Shown here in pieces: positions 34,714-44,190 of a stretch of DNA of 64,000 nucleotides (its first letter is position 1; every line of letters begins with the position of its first letter). The DNA is from Parvularculaceae bacterium. Its GTDB lineage: Bacteria; Pseudomonadota; Alphaproteobacteria; Caulobacterales; Parvularculaceae. Where the stretch lies: assembly GCA_028284065.1 (NCBI GenBank), contig JANQSJ010000008.1:186001-250000 (forward strand), given 5' to 3'. The position numbers were made by a program, and so were the translations under genes. Under the pieces are notes generated by a model. The model ran no database searches and was not told the DNA's origin. It worked only from the letters and a program-made list of their open reading frames with translations.

Positions 34714-35507
34714 GCCGCGCGCGCCCGGCCTGGCCTTGCGGTCGACGGCGCAAGCCGCGCCGCATAGGGCGCGTCAGGGGCGCGGGCGACGGCGCCGAGG
34801 CGCTGCGGCGCGATGGCGGGGCGAAGCAATGGCGCGGCTTCGGCGACGGCGGCGCCTTGCGCGATGCGCTTCTTCGCTTCCACCATCAGGACGCCGCCAA
34901 GCCATGGCCAAAGGCGCCCGCCCGCCGCCTCCCAGGCGTTCGCTGCGCGGAGGAGATACCGCGCGCCGAAGGGCGGGAAGTAGAGCGCCGAGGCGATATT
35001 CGACGGCTCGAACATCGTCTCGTTCAGCAGGCGAACCAGCTGGCCGCGCAAATATGGCCGACCCGCGGCGAAGGGCGTCGTTTCGACCATCGCCCACGCG
35101 CCGCGGCGATGCCCGACGACGACAATTATCCGGCCGCCATCGGCAAGAACGCGCCACGCCTCGCGCATCAGCCGCACCGGCTTGCTCGCCTCTTCAAGGC
35201 CGTGGACGATCAGAAGCCGGTCGACCGATGCGTCCGGAAGCGGCCAGTGATGGTCGGCGACGAGAGCGGCGCGGCTTTTCTCGCCCTGCGGCCAGTGCAC
35301 GACGCCCTGGCCCTCGGGCGCCAACGCGATCGTCCGCTCCGCATCCGGAAAGCCAGACAGATAGGGTTCTGCGTAGCCGAACCCTGCGACCCGCGCGCCG
35401 GCATGGTCCGCCCAGGCCGCCGCGATCTGGTCCCGGATAAAGCCGGCCGCCGTCTCGCCGAGGGGCGAGGCGTAGAACCCGTAGACGTTCAGAATATCGG
35501 TGCGCAT
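34710..35507 (-). CDS. SAM-dependent methyltransferase (class I)
   Basis: A 265-residue protein with a Methyltransf_11-like core: VYGFYASPLGETAAGFIRDQI at the start, FGYAEPYLSGF for the cofactor-site strand, ADHHWPLPDASVDRLLIVHGLEEA and REAWRVLADGGRIIVVV. The canonical glycine-rich motif I is degraded, so cofactor binding is inferred. The C-terminal 60 residues are alanine/arginine-rich. The gene is head-to-head with gloB, an arrangement recurrent in alphaproteobacteria, and overlaps hisC. The ATG at 35507 removes an unsupported 32-residue extension. Substrate unknown. Confidence 0.8.
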   Translation of the reverse strand: MRTDILNVYGFYASPLGETAAGFIRDQIAAAWADHAGARVAGFGYAEPYLSGFPDAERTIALAPEGQGVVHWPQGEKSRAALVADHHWPLPDASVDRLLIVHGLEEASKPVRLMREAWRVLADGGRIIVVVGHRRGAWAMVETTPFAAGRPYLRGQLVRLLNETMFEPSNIASALYFPPFGARYLLRAANAWEAAGGRLWPWLGGVLMVEAKKRIAQGAAVAEAAPLLRPAIAPQRLGAVARAPDAPYAARLAPSTARPGRARAA

Positions 35508-35609
35508 CGTTCCCGTGATATAGCTTGCCGGGGCGCGCGCCGCCAGACGGCCGCAGCGAACGCCCCTTGCGACAGTTGAGTCCCGAGCCTTTAAGGAAAT
35601 CAACCGCCT

Positions 35610-36377
35610 ATGCCGATCGACGTGCGCCAGTTTCCCTGCTTCGCGGACAATTACGGCTTTCTCGTACGTGACGAGGCGACCGGCGTCGTCGCCTCAATCG
35701 ACACGCCGGAGCCGGAAAAGATCGAAGCGGCGCTCGCTGCGGCCGGCTGGCGGCTCGATCTTATCCTGAACACGCACCACCATTGGGACCATGCCGGCGG
35801 CAATCTGGCGCTGAAGGAGAAATGGGGCGCGCGGGTCATCGGTCCCGCCGGCGAGGCGGACAAGATCCCAGGGCTGGACGAGGCGGTCGGCGAGGGGGAA
35901 GTCGTCCAGGTCGGCGCGTCATCCGCCACGGTGTTCGATACGCCCGGGCACACGGCCGGCCATATCGCCTACCATTTCGCCGAGGACGGCGTCGCTTTCG
36001 TCGGCGATACGCTGTTCGCCCTTGGCTGCGGGCGGCTGTTCGAAGGCGCTCCCGCTGAAATGTGGGCGTCCCTGAAAAAGCTCGCCGCGCTGCCGGATGA
36101 GACCGTCGTTTATTGCGCCCATGAATACACCGAAGCGAACGCGCGCTTCGCGTTGTCGCTCGGCGAGGAGAATCCTGCGCTCGCGGCGCGCGCGGCGCAC
36201 ATCTTCGAATTGCGCGCAACGGGCGAGCCGACGGTGCCGACGACAATCGGCGCGGAGCGCGCGGCCAACCCTTTCCTGCGCGCGGCGGAGGCGAGCCTCG
36301 CCGCGGCCCTCGGCCTCGACGGCGCAACGCCCGTGGAGGTATTCGCCGAGACGCGCCGCCTCAAAGACGCGTTTTAG
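35610..36377 (+). CDS. gloB: Hydroxyacylglutathione hydrolase (glyoxalase II)
   Basis: A 255-residue metallo-beta-lactamase-fold enzyme that splits S-D-lactoylglutathione in methylglyoxal detoxification. The dinuclear metal motif THHHWDHAGGN (His56, His58, Asp60, His61), FDTPGHTAGHIAYH, the bridging Asp in FVGDTLFALGCGRLFEG and VYCAHEYTEANARFA are all intact. The C-terminal glutathione-binding domain ends PVEVFAETRRLKDAF. Length matches the family. Divergent from the methyltransferase gene with about 100 bases between starts. Confidence 0.96.
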   Translation: MPIDVRQFPCFADNYGFLVRDEATGVVASIDTPEPEKIEAALAAAGWRLDLILNTHHHWDHAGGNLALKEKWGARVIGPAGEADKIPGLDEAVGEGEVVQVGASSATVFDTPGHTAGHIAYHFAEDGVAFVGDTLFALGCGRLFEGAPAEMWASLKKLAALPDETVVYCAHEYTEANARFALSLGEENPALAARAAHIFELRATGEPTVPTTIGAERAANPFLRAAEASLAAALGLDGATPVEVFAETRRLKDAF

Positions 36378-36422
36378 CGGATTGGGTCAGGCTTCGGAAG
36401 GTTCGTAGACGGAGTTAGCAGC

Positions 36423-37319
36423 CTATAACGCGCCGCGAATTGCGGCGGCGAGATCGGCTTCGCTCGGGGCGCCGGCCGCCCCGCCAGCACGGATATAGGT
36501 GACGACAATGTCGTCGCCGCTGGAAGCCGCGCCGGCCTGACGCCCCTCAACGAAGCGCAGCGTGACCGGGCGCGCCTTAAGGGCCGGCGACGCATCCGCG
36601 TCATCGGCCAGGGCCTCCACCGCCTCAGCCGCCCGGAGGACCGCGTCAGTCAGGGCGGGCGCAGGGCTATATTCATTGGCGATCGACAGCGCGCCGACGT
36701 CGAGACGGACTGTCACGCCAAGCTCGGCCAAGAGAGACTCTGCGCGCGCGGCGCGCTTCGCCGCCTCGCCATAGGTGAACGGCGTCAGGCGCAGGGCGCC
36801 CGGATATTCTTCGCGCTTCGTCGCCGCCCTGCCTTCGCTCTCGCCAGGCCAGTAAACGGTCGCATTCCCATAGGGCGTCATCCGAACGACCAGGCGGCCG
36901 GCGCCATCGCGAAAGAGGACGTCGCCGCGGCTGCCGCGCTCGGCGGAAAGGTCGACAATCGCTTCGCCTGGGCGGTCGGCGTCAATGCGGCAGGCGATGC
37001 GCGGGTCGGAAGCCGCGCACAGGAACTGGATGCGCGCCACGCCGCGGCCGGTCTCAAGCAGAAACGCGCGGTCGTCCGGGGCGGCGGCGAAATGCTGCAG
37101 CGTCGTGTCGCCAATGGCGCCCTGGCGCGCCGGCTTCAACAGCGTCGAAAACGGGTCGGCGGCGGCCGCGCGCGCAGGCGAAGCCGGCATCCCCGCCGCG
37201 AAGATGGCGGCCGCAAGGACCGCCGCGACACCTGACTGAAACGATCGCCGGGGCGCCTTCGCAGGTCGGCGACAAGGGCCTAGTCTCACGTCGCGCTCGA
37301 ACATGAGGCGTGTGTACAT
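36423..37319 (-). CDS. Secreted DUF4908-like protein
   Basis: A 298-residue exported protein with a long N-terminal region and a signal-like helix (about 30-52, ending PARAAA). The mature part, with DRAFLLETGRGVARIQFLCA, CRIDADRPGEAIVDLSAERGSRGD, RMTPYGNATVYWPGE and GALRLTPFTYGEAAKRA, resembles the alphaproteobacterial DUF4908 group from memory; this cannot be verified here. No catalytic motif is visible. The start may be the first ATG or the sixth residue (Met6). Convergent with gloB. Confidence 0.65.
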   Translation of the reverse strand: MYTRLMFERDVRLGPCRRPAKAPRRSFQSGVAAVLAAAIFAAGMPASPARAAAADPFSTLLKPARQGAIGDTTLQHFAAAPDDRAFLLETGRGVARIQFLCAASDPRIACRIDADRPGEAIVDLSAERGSRGDVLFRDGAGRLVVRMTPYGNATVYWPGESEGRAATKREEYPGALRLTPFTYGEAAKRAARAESLLAELGVTVRLDVGALSIANEYSPAPALTDAVLRAAEAVEALADDADASPALKARPVTLRFVEGRQAGAASSGDDIVVTYIRAGGAAGAPSEADLAAAIRGAL

Positions 37320-37408
37320 GGCCGCGGGTTAACAGGTCATTTTGGCGAAATCCGGGCCGGCGAAGGGAAACGAACCTTGCGGCCCGGCGGTTTGGTTAAG
37401 CGCCCGCG

Positions 37409-38158
37409 TCAAGCGGCGATATACTGGCCGCCATTCGCGGTCAGCACGGCGCCGGTGATGAAGCCGGCCCGGTCGTCCGCGAGAAACGATACGCAGCGCG
37501 CGATTTCGTCCGCTTCTCCAAGCCGGCCGACCGGGATTTGCGCGACCACCTTTTGCAGGGCGTCTTCGTTCATCGCCGCGACCATTTCGGTGGCGATATA
37601 GCCCGGCGCGATGGCGTTCACAGTGACGCCTTTAAAGGCGCCCTCCTGGGCGAGGGCGCGGGTGAAGCCGATCATGCCCGCCTTGGCGGCGGAGTAGTTG
37701 ACCTGGCCCATCTGCCCCTTCTGGCCGTTGATGGAGGAGATGTTGACGATCCGCCCATGGCCCCGCGCGCGCATGCCCGGAAACACCTGGTGGGTCATGT
37801 TGAAGACGCTGTCGAGGTCGGCGCGGATAACGTCGCGCCATTGCTGGGCGTCCATCTTGTGGAACATGCCGTCGCGCGTGATGCCCGCATTATTGACGAG
37901 AACATCCGTTCCGCCGTGCGCGTCCTCAATCTTGGCGATGCCTTCCTTGCAGGCGTCATAATCGCCGGCGTCCCATTTAAAGGCCGGAATGCCCGTGCGC
38001 TCGGTGAACGCTTTCGCCGCCTCGTCGTTTCCGGCGTAGGTGGCCGCGACCTTCAATCCGTCTTCCTTCAACCGAACGGCGATCGCCTCGCCGATGCCGC
38101 GCGTGCCGCCGGTTACGATGGCGGATCGGGCCGCTTTTCCAGCGCTTGCCTCGCTCAT
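37409..38158 (-). CDS. phaB: Acetoacetyl-CoA reductase PhaB
   Basis: A 249-residue short-chain dehydrogenase that reduces acetoacetyl-CoA to (R)-3-hydroxybutyryl-CoA for PHB synthesis. It shows TGGTRGIGEAIA (cofactor loop), LVNNAGITRDGMFHKM, VNISSINGQKGQMGQVNYSAAKAG with the catalytic Ser, Tyr and Lys, and the C-terminal GFITGAVLTANGGQYI typical of PhaB. FabG is the close alternative; the position 40 bases after phaA decides for PhaB. GGAGGAGA lies before the ATG. Confidence 0.95.
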   Translation of the reverse strand: MSEASAGKAARSAIVTGGTRGIGEAIAVRLKEDGLKVAATYAGNDEAAKAFTERTGIPAFKWDAGDYDACKEGIAKIEDAHGGTDVLVNNAGITRDGMFHKMDAQQWRDVIRADLDSVFNMTHQVFPGMRARGHGRIVNISSINGQKGQMGQVNYSAAKAGMIGFTRALAQEGAFKGVTVNAIAPGYIATEMVAAMNEDALQKVVAQIPVGRLGEADEIARCVSFLADDRAGFITGAVLTANGGQYIAA

Positions 38159-38198
38159 GATCGTCTCCTCCTGAATTGGTTCGAGACCAGAACAGTCC

Positions 38199-39377
38199 CT
38201 AGTTCATGTTTTCTACGCACATCGCGACGCCCATGCCGCCGCCGATGCAGAGCGTCGCGAGGCCTTTCGACTTGCCTGACCGTCCCATCTCGTGCAGCAG
38301 CGTCGTCAGGATGCGCGCGCCGGACGCCCCAATGGGATGGCCGATGGCGATTGCGCCGCCATTGACGTTCACTTTGTCGGCGTCCCAGCCGAGCTCCTTG
38401 CCCACCGCCAGCGCCTGCGCCGCGAACGCTTCATTCGCCTCAATGAGGTCGACGTCGTCAAGCGACCAGCCGGCCGCCTCCAGCGCTTTGCGCGAGGCCG
38501 GGGCGGGCCCGATGCCCATGATCGAGGGATCGACGCCGCAATGTGCCGCCGCGGCGATGCGGGCGAGCGGCTTCAGCCCGCGGCGCTCCGCCTCATCCGC
38601 CGCCATGACGACGATCGCCGCGCCGCCGTCATTTATGCCCGACGCGTTGGCCGCCGTGACGGAGCCATCCTTTGCGAAGGCGGGCCGCAGCCCGGAGACC
38701 GCCGCCAGGGTCGCGCCGTCGCGGATGTACTCGTCTTCGTCAAAAACGATCTCTTCTTTCCGCTTCCTTATTGTGACCGGAACGATCTCGTCCTTGAACT
38801 TGCCGGCCTTCTTGGCCGCCTCGGCCTTGTTCTGGCTGGCGACGGCGAAGGCGTCCTGGTCATCGCGGCTGATCTGGTACTTTTCCGCGAGGTTCTCGGC
38901 CGTTTGGCCCATATGATAGTCGTTGAAGGCGTCCCACAGGCCGTCGACGATCATGGTGTCGGCCTGCTTTAGCTCGCCCATTTTGACGCCATTCCTGAGA
39001 TGCGCCGCATGCGGCGAGAGCGACATGTTTTCGTGTCCGCCGGCGACGACCACTTTCGCGTCGCCGAGCCGGATCGCCTGCGCCGCCAGCGCCACGGCGC
39101 GCAGGCCGGAACCGCAGACCTGGTTGATCGTCATCGCCGGAGCCTCCTTCGGCACGCCGGCCCCGATGCTCGCCTGCCGGGCCGTGTTCTGCCCCTGCGC
39201 CGCTTGCAGCACGTGGCCCATAACGACCTCGTCGACGTCATCGCCAGTAAGGCTCGCGCGCTCCAGCGCGGCCGCGATCGCCGTCTCGCCGAGCTTGGCG
39301 GCCGGCGTCGTCGCCAGGGAGCCGCCAAAAGCGCCGACTGCGGTGCGGACGGCGGATACGATTACGGCTTCTGTCAT
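38199..39377 (-). CDS. phaA: Acetyl-CoA acetyltransferase PhaA
   Basis: A 392-residue biosynthetic thiolase condensing two acetyl-CoA. The acyl-accepting Cys88 is in [13 protein letters not shown], the catalytic histidine in [16 protein letters not shown] and the second cysteine in [11 protein letters not shown]. The ATG at 39377 has AAGGAGAG at ideal spacing; eight further in-frame upstream codons are not needed. First gene of a phaA-phaB operon transcribed away from phaR. No PHA synthase (phaC) is in the window. Confidence 0.96.
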   Translation of the reverse strand: MTEAVIVSAVRTAVGAFGGSLATTPAAKLGETAIAAALERASLTGDDVDEVVMGHVLQAAQGQNTARQASIGAGVPKEAPAMTINQVCGSGLRAVALAAQAIRLGDAKVVVAGGHENMSLSPHAAHLRNGVKMGELKQADTMIVDGLWDAFNDYHMGQTAENLAEKYQISRDDQDAFAVASQNKAEAAKKAGKFKDEIVPVTIRKRKEEIVFDEDEYIRDGATLAAVSGLRPAFAKDGSVTAANASGINDGGAAIVVMAADEAERRGLKPLARIAAAAHCGVDPSIMGIGPAPASRKALEAAGWSLDDVDLIEANEAFAAQALAVGKELGWDADKVNVNGGAIAIGHPIGASGARILTTLLHEMGRSGKSKGLATLCIGGGMGVAMCVENMN

Positions 39378-39727
39378 GCGATCTCTCCTTTGGGCGGCCA
39401 AGGGGGCCGAAATTGGCGCTCAGGCTGGCGCGACGATCATGCCGCAATGCAGCATTCCGCTGATTTCCGAGATTCCGTAATGCGGAAAATCAGTTTCTCA
39501 TCAATACTTCGTGCTATATGCACAGGAAAGCGCTCTCGACATGCGCACGCGGTTCTGCGGACCTCGGGCCGGCCGGCTCCGGCTTGTTCGGCCTACCGAA
39601 ACAGCCATCTGCGCCTCGTTCCAATGGTTGGCCGGCCCAATGGTTGGCCGGCGGAACGGCCGCAGCGGTCAATCGGCAAGCGGTTGAGCGAACCCGACCG
39701 AGAGCGCGGCAACAAGGAGAAACGGCT
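39378..39727. promoter_or_regulatory. phaA-phaR divergent control region
   Basis: A 350-base region between divergent starts. It contains a TGC-rich palindrome AATGC-A-GCATT (39446-39456), an imperfect hairpin CTGATTTCCG/CGGAAAATCAG (39460-39493), and a perfect 16-base tandem duplication CCAATGGTTGGCCGGC (39621-39652). PhaR proteins are known to bind TGC-rich sites, so the first element is a candidate operator. No gene is seen here. Confidence 0.45.
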
Positions 39728-40378
39728 ATGGCCGCGGAACGCAGCGAAACGTCAAAGTCGAGCAAGAAGGCCGCTCCCGGCGAGCCGACCGTCATCAAGA
39801 AATACGCGAACCGTCGGCTCTACAATACGGGCACGAGTTCCTACGTCACCCTCGACTATCTTTCCGAGATGGTGAAGAACGGGGAGGAATTCGTCGTCTT
39901 CGACGCGAAGTCCGGGGACGACATCACCCGGTCCGTCCTTACCCAGATTATCTTCGAAGAAGAGAACAAGGGCCAGAACCTCCTGCCCATCGCGTTTCTG
40001 CGCAAGCTCATCCGCTATTACGGCGACAGCATGCAGTCATTCGTGCCGTCCTATCTCGAGATGAGCATGGACGCGTTCCAGCGCAACCAGGAAAAGCTCC
40101 GCGATCAGATGCGCGAAACGTTTGGATCGACGCCCGGCTACAACATGTTCGAGGAGACAGCGCGCGCGAACATGGCGATGTTCGAAAACGCCATGAAGAT
40201 GTTCACCCCCCGCGCGATGCGCGACCTTTATGGCGGGCGCGAAGACGCGGACGCAGGCGATGTCGGCGATGCAGGCGAAGATGCGGCGCGCGCTCAGGCG
40301 GAGATCGAGATGCTGCGCGCGGAGGTCGCCGACCTGCGCCGCCAGCTGGCGTCAAAGCCGGCCGAAGCCGCGGAATAA
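39728..40378 (+). CDS. phaR: Polyhydroxyalkanoate synthesis repressor PhaR
   Basis: A 216-residue regulator. The N-terminal PHB-accumulation DNA-binding domain is clear: VIKKYANRRLYNTGTSSYVTLDYL (about 22-45) and GDDITRSVLTQIIFEEE; the PHB-binding middle region includes LIRYYGDSMQSFVPSYLEMSM. The C-terminus is an acidic, coiled-coil-like tail ending AEVADLRRQLAS. PhaR represses phasin genes and itself and is released by nascent PHB granules. AACAAGGAGA precedes the ATG at 39728; longer in-frame extensions run through the tandem duplication and are rejected. Confidence 0.95.
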   Translation: MAAERSETSKSSKKAAPGEPTVIKKYANRRLYNTGTSSYVTLDYLSEMVKNGEEFVVFDAKSGDDITRSVLTQIIFEEENKGQNLLPIAFLRKLIRYYGDSMQSFVPSYLEMSMDAFQRNQEKLRDQMRETFGSTPGYNMFEETARANMAMFENAMKMFTPRAMRDLYGGREDADAGDVGDAGEDAARAQAEIEMLRAEVADLRRQLASKPAEAAE

Positions 40379-40441
40379 TCAGGCGCCAGAGCAGGCGGCG
40401 GCGGAACGTCAGGCGCCCGCCAGGTCGCTCTAGCCCGCAGC

Positions 40442-42211
40442 CTAGCCGCGCTTCGCCGGGGGCTCGTTCGGAGCGCCATCCGGCAGCCATTCCGGCGTCG
40501 TCTGGGGGCGCCCGATCAAAAAACCTTGCAGATAGTCGACGCCCAGTCCCTTTAGGACCATCGCATCGGCTTCGTTATCCACCCATTCCGCAACCGTCTT
40601 CATGCCGAAATTCCGGGCAAGGTCGAGCAGGGTGCGCACGAACAGCTGATTGTCCCGCGAGCAAGAGACCCCGGTGACGAACGATCCGTCAATCTTCAGA
40701 ATGTCGATGTCGATCGCCTTCAGATTGCGGAACGACGTGTAGCCAGCGCCGAAGTCGTCCATGGCGAAGGTCGCTCCGAGCGCCTTAAGCTCCGACGCGA
40801 AGTCGATCGACGCGTCGGTCGCGTCGATGATCCGGGTTTCGGTGAGCTCCACGCAAATGCGCTTCGCCAGCGGTTCATTGGCGCGCAGGAGGGAAAGGTA
40901 TCCTTCCGCCCACACCGGATCGCGCACCGTTTCCAACGATACGTTGACGTTAAGCTCAATGCCGGGCGTCATGGCAAGCGTGTTGATCGCGAGCTCCAGC
41001 ACGCGCCGGTCGAGCAGATGCACAAGGCCGAGGCGCTCCGCCACGGGAATGAAATCCGGCGCCGGCACTTCCTGGCCGTCCTCGTCTTTCATCCGCACCA
41101 GGCACTCGAATTTGCGCGGCGTTTCTTTCAGGTCGGTGACGATCGGCTGAAACGCCACCTGGATGCGCCTGTCATTGAGCGCCGTCAGGATGACGTCCGA
41201 CATGTGCGAATTGCGCTTGCGCATGCTGATCGTCTCGGTGGTCTCCTTGAAGGAGGCCCAGCTCGACCGGCCCATGCGCTTCGCTTCCTCAAGCGCGGCT
41301 TCGGCCTGCGCCATCACCACATGCGCGCCTGCGTCGACGCCGGCGAGATCCGCCGCGCCGAGACAGATTGACGCCGCGACGGGACCCTTGCCCGTCTCGA
41401 TGACTTCTTCGCGCACGACGTTCAGAAGCTGGATGCACACCTCGCGCACGCGCGCCTTGTCCGCATCCGAGACGATGACGCCGAACTTCGTGCCCGCGAC
41501 GCGGCCGACGAATTCTCGGTCGCCAAGGACGCCGGCAAGCCGCGCGGCGACGGCGCGGATAACCTCGTCGGCCGCCACATATCCGTAGTCGGAATTAATG
41601 CCGCCGACATCGTCGACGCCGGCGACCAGATAGGCGCCGCCGCGCTCCCGCCCGTCATCGGCGGCCTCAATCGCATCGTCGAGCCGTTCGCGAAGGCGCG
41701 CGCGATTGAGAACGCCTGTGAGTTCGTCATATTCAGCGCGCCGCGAAAGAGCCTCGGCTTCCGCCCGCTCGTGATCGATCGAGCGCAAGACCCCGATGAG
41801 GCGCCGGTTCTCATTGGCGCCGATCCAGCCGCCGCGTTCTTCGAACCAGCGCGTCGCGCCGTCGGCGGCCATGACCTGAAAGCGGCAACTGTAGCTCTCC
41901 TCAAGCCCGGTGAGCGCGGCCGCGCGGGCGCCAGGCGGGTCTCCGAGAATGCGCGCGTTCACCTGTTTCAGCGAGTGCCGCGCGCCATCGGGCGCCGTCC
42001 CTGCGCCGAAGACGCCACGGACGAAGCCTGCATCCGACCAGGCGTAGACGAGCGTTTCAGGGTCAAATTCGAACAAGGACTGGCGCGCCGTATCCGGCGC
42101 GGCCCGCGCCGGGGCGGCGTTGTCCGCAACGTTCCTCGCGGCCCGATCGCCGGGATGCGAAGATGCGGCCTCGGGGCCCGCTTCGCGATCGATTTCAGCG
42201 TGTTGTTTCAT
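40442..42211 (-). CDS. PAS-GGDEF-EAL protein with degenerate GGDEF
   Basis: A 589-residue cyclic-di-GMP protein. A PAS/PAC-like region (about 45-150) is followed by a GGDEF domain (about 158-320) whose active-site signature reads AGTKF (239-243), so synthesis is probably lost. The EAL domain (about 340-575) keeps ECL in place of EAL (369-371), NVSLETV, CVELTETRI, the metal pair in FAMDDFGAGYTSF and the catalytic lysine in DILKIDGSFV, so phosphodiesterase activity is likely. No membrane segment. The ATG at 42211 is preferred; an in-frame arginine-rich extension upstream is not credible. Convergent with phaR. Confidence 0.9.
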   Translation of the reverse strand: MKQHAEIDREAGPEAASSHPGDRAARNVADNAAPARAAPDTARQSLFEFDPETLVYAWSDAGFVRGVFGAGTAPDGARHSLKQVNARILGDPPGARAAALTGLEESYSCRFQVMAADGATRWFEERGGWIGANENRRLIGVLRSIDHERAEAEALSRRAEYDELTGVLNRARLRERLDDAIEAADDGRERGGAYLVAGVDDVGGINSDYGYVAADEVIRAVAARLAGVLGDREFVGRVAGTKFGVIVSDADKARVREVCIQLLNVVREEVIETGKGPVAASICLGAADLAGVDAGAHVVMAQAEAALEEAKRMGRSSWASFKETTETISMRKRNSHMSDVILTALNDRRIQVAFQPIVTDLKETPRKFECLVRMKDEDGQEVPAPDFIPVAERLGLVHLLDRRVLELAINTLAMTPGIELNVNVSLETVRDPVWAEGYLSLLRANEPLAKRICVELTETRIIDATDASIDFASELKALGATFAMDDFGAGYTSFRNLKAIDIDILKIDGSFVTGVSCSRDNQLFVRTLLDLARNFGMKTVAEWVDNEADAMVLKGLGVDYLQGFLIGRPQTTPEWLPDGAPNEPPAKRG

Positions 42212-42802
42212 GTATTGGCTCGAGACGACCGTCGCCGACCCTAGGGGTTGAGCCGTAAAGAAAACGCCAACGCCTTTTCCCGCGCATGGCCTGCGCAACC
42301 TAAGCGGGCAGGCCGAACGGGCATTTTCGCGCCGCCTGGCGCCCGGCTTGCATCGCCTTGGCCATGAGCAACGCCACACGCCCCTCCGACAACGCCAAAC
42401 AGCGCGCAAGAAGAGCGCGGATGCGCTTTCGCAAGCGCAACGAAACCGCTTCGCCGGAGGTCATAACGCTTGATGCAGTAACCATCGACGTCGCCCCGCC
42501 GCGCCCTTCGCGCCCGACGGCGTCCGCATCGATGCGGTCAGGCAAACGTCCAGGCCGGATGGAGCCGACGACGCGCGTATCCCGCGCCGCGCCGCAGCGC
42601 CCCGCCCCAGCCGGCGCGCATGCGGGCTATGGGCGGTGCGCCTCAGCCCAGCGCGCTTCGACCCCGGCCGCCTCGCCGCGGATCAATCTGGTTGCGTAAG
42701 AAGTGGCGATAGCCGGCGCGGGCGGAGGTCTGTTCCGGCGCGTCCAAATGGACAAGCCGGCTCCCGCGCTGGCTGCGGTGCGTTCCGCCCTTGAGTTGCG
42801 GC
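42212..42802. other. 591-base gap without a supported gene
   Basis: Short frames exist on both strands (42364-42699 plus; 42300-42545 minus), both rich in Arg, Ala and Pro, without Shine-Dalgarno sequences or recognisable domains. A small GCGCTT-TCGC-AAGCGC hairpin lies near 42427. I see no other structure. A divergent fast-evolving gene cannot be excluded. Confidence 0.4.
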
Positions 42803-43225
42803 CTAGGCCCGCAAACCTTCAGTCACATTGAGGTCGCGGCGCGCCGTCGTCGTCGTCACGACCATGCCGGCAAGGGCGTCGAGGAAGGTCATCGACATGT
42901 AGACGAAGAAGGTGGAATTGCCGAAGCCCTTCACGAGGATGAAGGCGAGGACGCAGATCACTGCAAGAATGATCGAGAAAATGTGGTTGGTGATCGACGA
43001 CGCGTCTGTGCGGGTCGCGCGGATTAGTTCGACGAAGAGGAAGCCGATGCTGGCCACGAGGAAAAAGTCGCCGCCGCGGAGGTCCCATGCGTCGCCGGAC
43101 GGGAGCGGCAGGCTGACCAGCAGCACCTCGTGCCAAATCGTACCCTGCGGCCCGGAAACGCCTGTCAGCGTGAGCAGCGCATAGGCGATTAAGCTGATCG
43201 CAAGCAGCGGAAACATTTGCATCAT
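42803..43225 (-). CDS. Small inner-membrane protein, unknown
   Basis: A 140-residue protein I do not recognise. Four hydrophobic helices are visible: about 4-22, FFLVASIGFLFVELIRA (54-70), IFSIILAVICVLAFILV (82-98) and FFVYMSMTFLDALAGMVV (106-123). The loop after helix one is about 25 residues. AGGGAG precedes the ATG at 43225; an upstream TTG is too close to it. It lies 150 bases from a glycosyltransferase gene on the same strand and could be part of that envelope group. Confidence 0.7.
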   Translation of the reverse strand: MMQMFPLLAISLIAYALLTLTGVSGPQGTIWHEVLLVSLPLPSGDAWDLRGGDFFLVASIGFLFVELIRATRTDASSITNHIFSIILAVICVLAFILVKGFGNSTFFVYMSMTFLDALAGMVVTTTTARRDLNVTEGLRA

Positions 43226-43375
43226 GGCGCGCAACTCCCTTGGTTCGCCCTAGGCCCAATCCGCCGGCCCAGGCCGTCTGGCTGATCTCAGCGGCCGGCC
43301 CGCGCACCGCAAGGCCGCCAGCCAAGCCGGCAAGCGACCGTTCCTCGTCTATTTGGTACCACAATCGCAAGTCCG

Positions 43376-44167
43376 CTACAGCTCATCCACTCGCTTCGGC
43401 GTGCGAGAGCGGTCTTTCAGCCACATGACCCCAAGCATATCGCGAATTGCCACCGCCAGGCGCCCGAGATTGGTGTATTTCGAGGTCCCGTGGGCCCGCG
43501 GGCGGTGCGACACCGGCACGAACGCCACATCGAATCCCTCCCGCCGCATCAGCGCCGGCAGATAGCGGTGAGAGTGATCGAAATAGGGCAGGCGTAGATA
43601 GGCCGCCCGTCGAAACGCCTTAAGCCCACAACCGGTGTCCGCGGCGCCGTCGCCGAGAAGCCCGGACCGGACCCGGTTCGCCAGCCGCGAGGCGATCCTT
43701 TTGCCGAAGGAATCCCGGCGCTCCCTGCGTTCGCCGGCCGCCATCATCAGGCGCGGGCCGGCGTCGGCGGCCGCGAGCGCCGCCAGCAAAAGGGGAATGT
43801 CCGCAGGATCGTTCTGGCCGTCCCCGTCCAGGGTGACCACGATGTCGCCGCGCGCGGCGAAAACGCCTGTGCGCACCGCCCGGCTCTGGCCAGCGTTCGC
43901 GCCGTGGCGGAGGACGCGCAATTGCGGAGTGTCGGCCTTTGCGGCGGCGAGCCGGTCGGCCGTCGCATCGGTCGAGGCGTCGTCGACGGCGATGATTTCG
44001 AAGGCGCGCCCCGCCATGGCCGCGGCGATTTCCGCCACCAGCGCCGCCGCCGCGCCCTCCTCGTTGAACATCGGCGTGACAACGCTGACGTCAGGCGCCG
44101 CGCTGTCGCCGGGCTCTTGACGGAAGCCGTAAAGGGCCGCTTCTTCTGTCGCGTCGCGCGCCGCCAT
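43376..44167 (-). CDS. Family 2 glycosyltransferase (polyprenyl-phosphate sugar type)
   Basis: A 263-residue GT-A enzyme. DVSVVTPMFNEEG starts the fold, then VDDASTDAT (62-69), the metal-binding LDGDGQNDP (Asp114, Asp116) and GCGLKAFRRAAYLRLPYF, resembling the Dpm1/ArnC/GtrB line that puts a sugar on a polyprenyl phosphate carrier. There are no membrane helices at the C-terminus, unlike ArnC and GtrB. GAGAG precedes the ATG at 44167. The divergent neighbour is a GT39 transferase that would use such a lipid-linked sugar. Confidence 0.87.
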   Translation of the reverse strand: MAARDATEEAALYGFRQEPGDSAAPDVSVVTPMFNEEGAAAALVAEIAAAMAGRAFEIIAVDDASTDATADRLAAAKADTPQLRVLRHGANAGQSRAVRTGVFAARGDIVVTLDGDGQNDPADIPLLLAALAAADAGPRLMMAAGERRERRDSFGKRIASRLANRVRSGLLGDGAADTGCGLKAFRRAAYLRLPYFDHSHRYLPALMRREGFDVAFVPVSHRPRAHGTSKYTNLGRLAVAIRDMLGVMWLKDRSRTPKRVDEL

Positions 44168-44190
44168 TTCTCTCGTCAACGAAGGATGCC

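Noticed and set aside
42300..42699. Short frames on both strands upstream of the GGDEF/EAL gene
   Set aside because: No ribosome-binding sites or recognisable features; kept as an unassigned gap.
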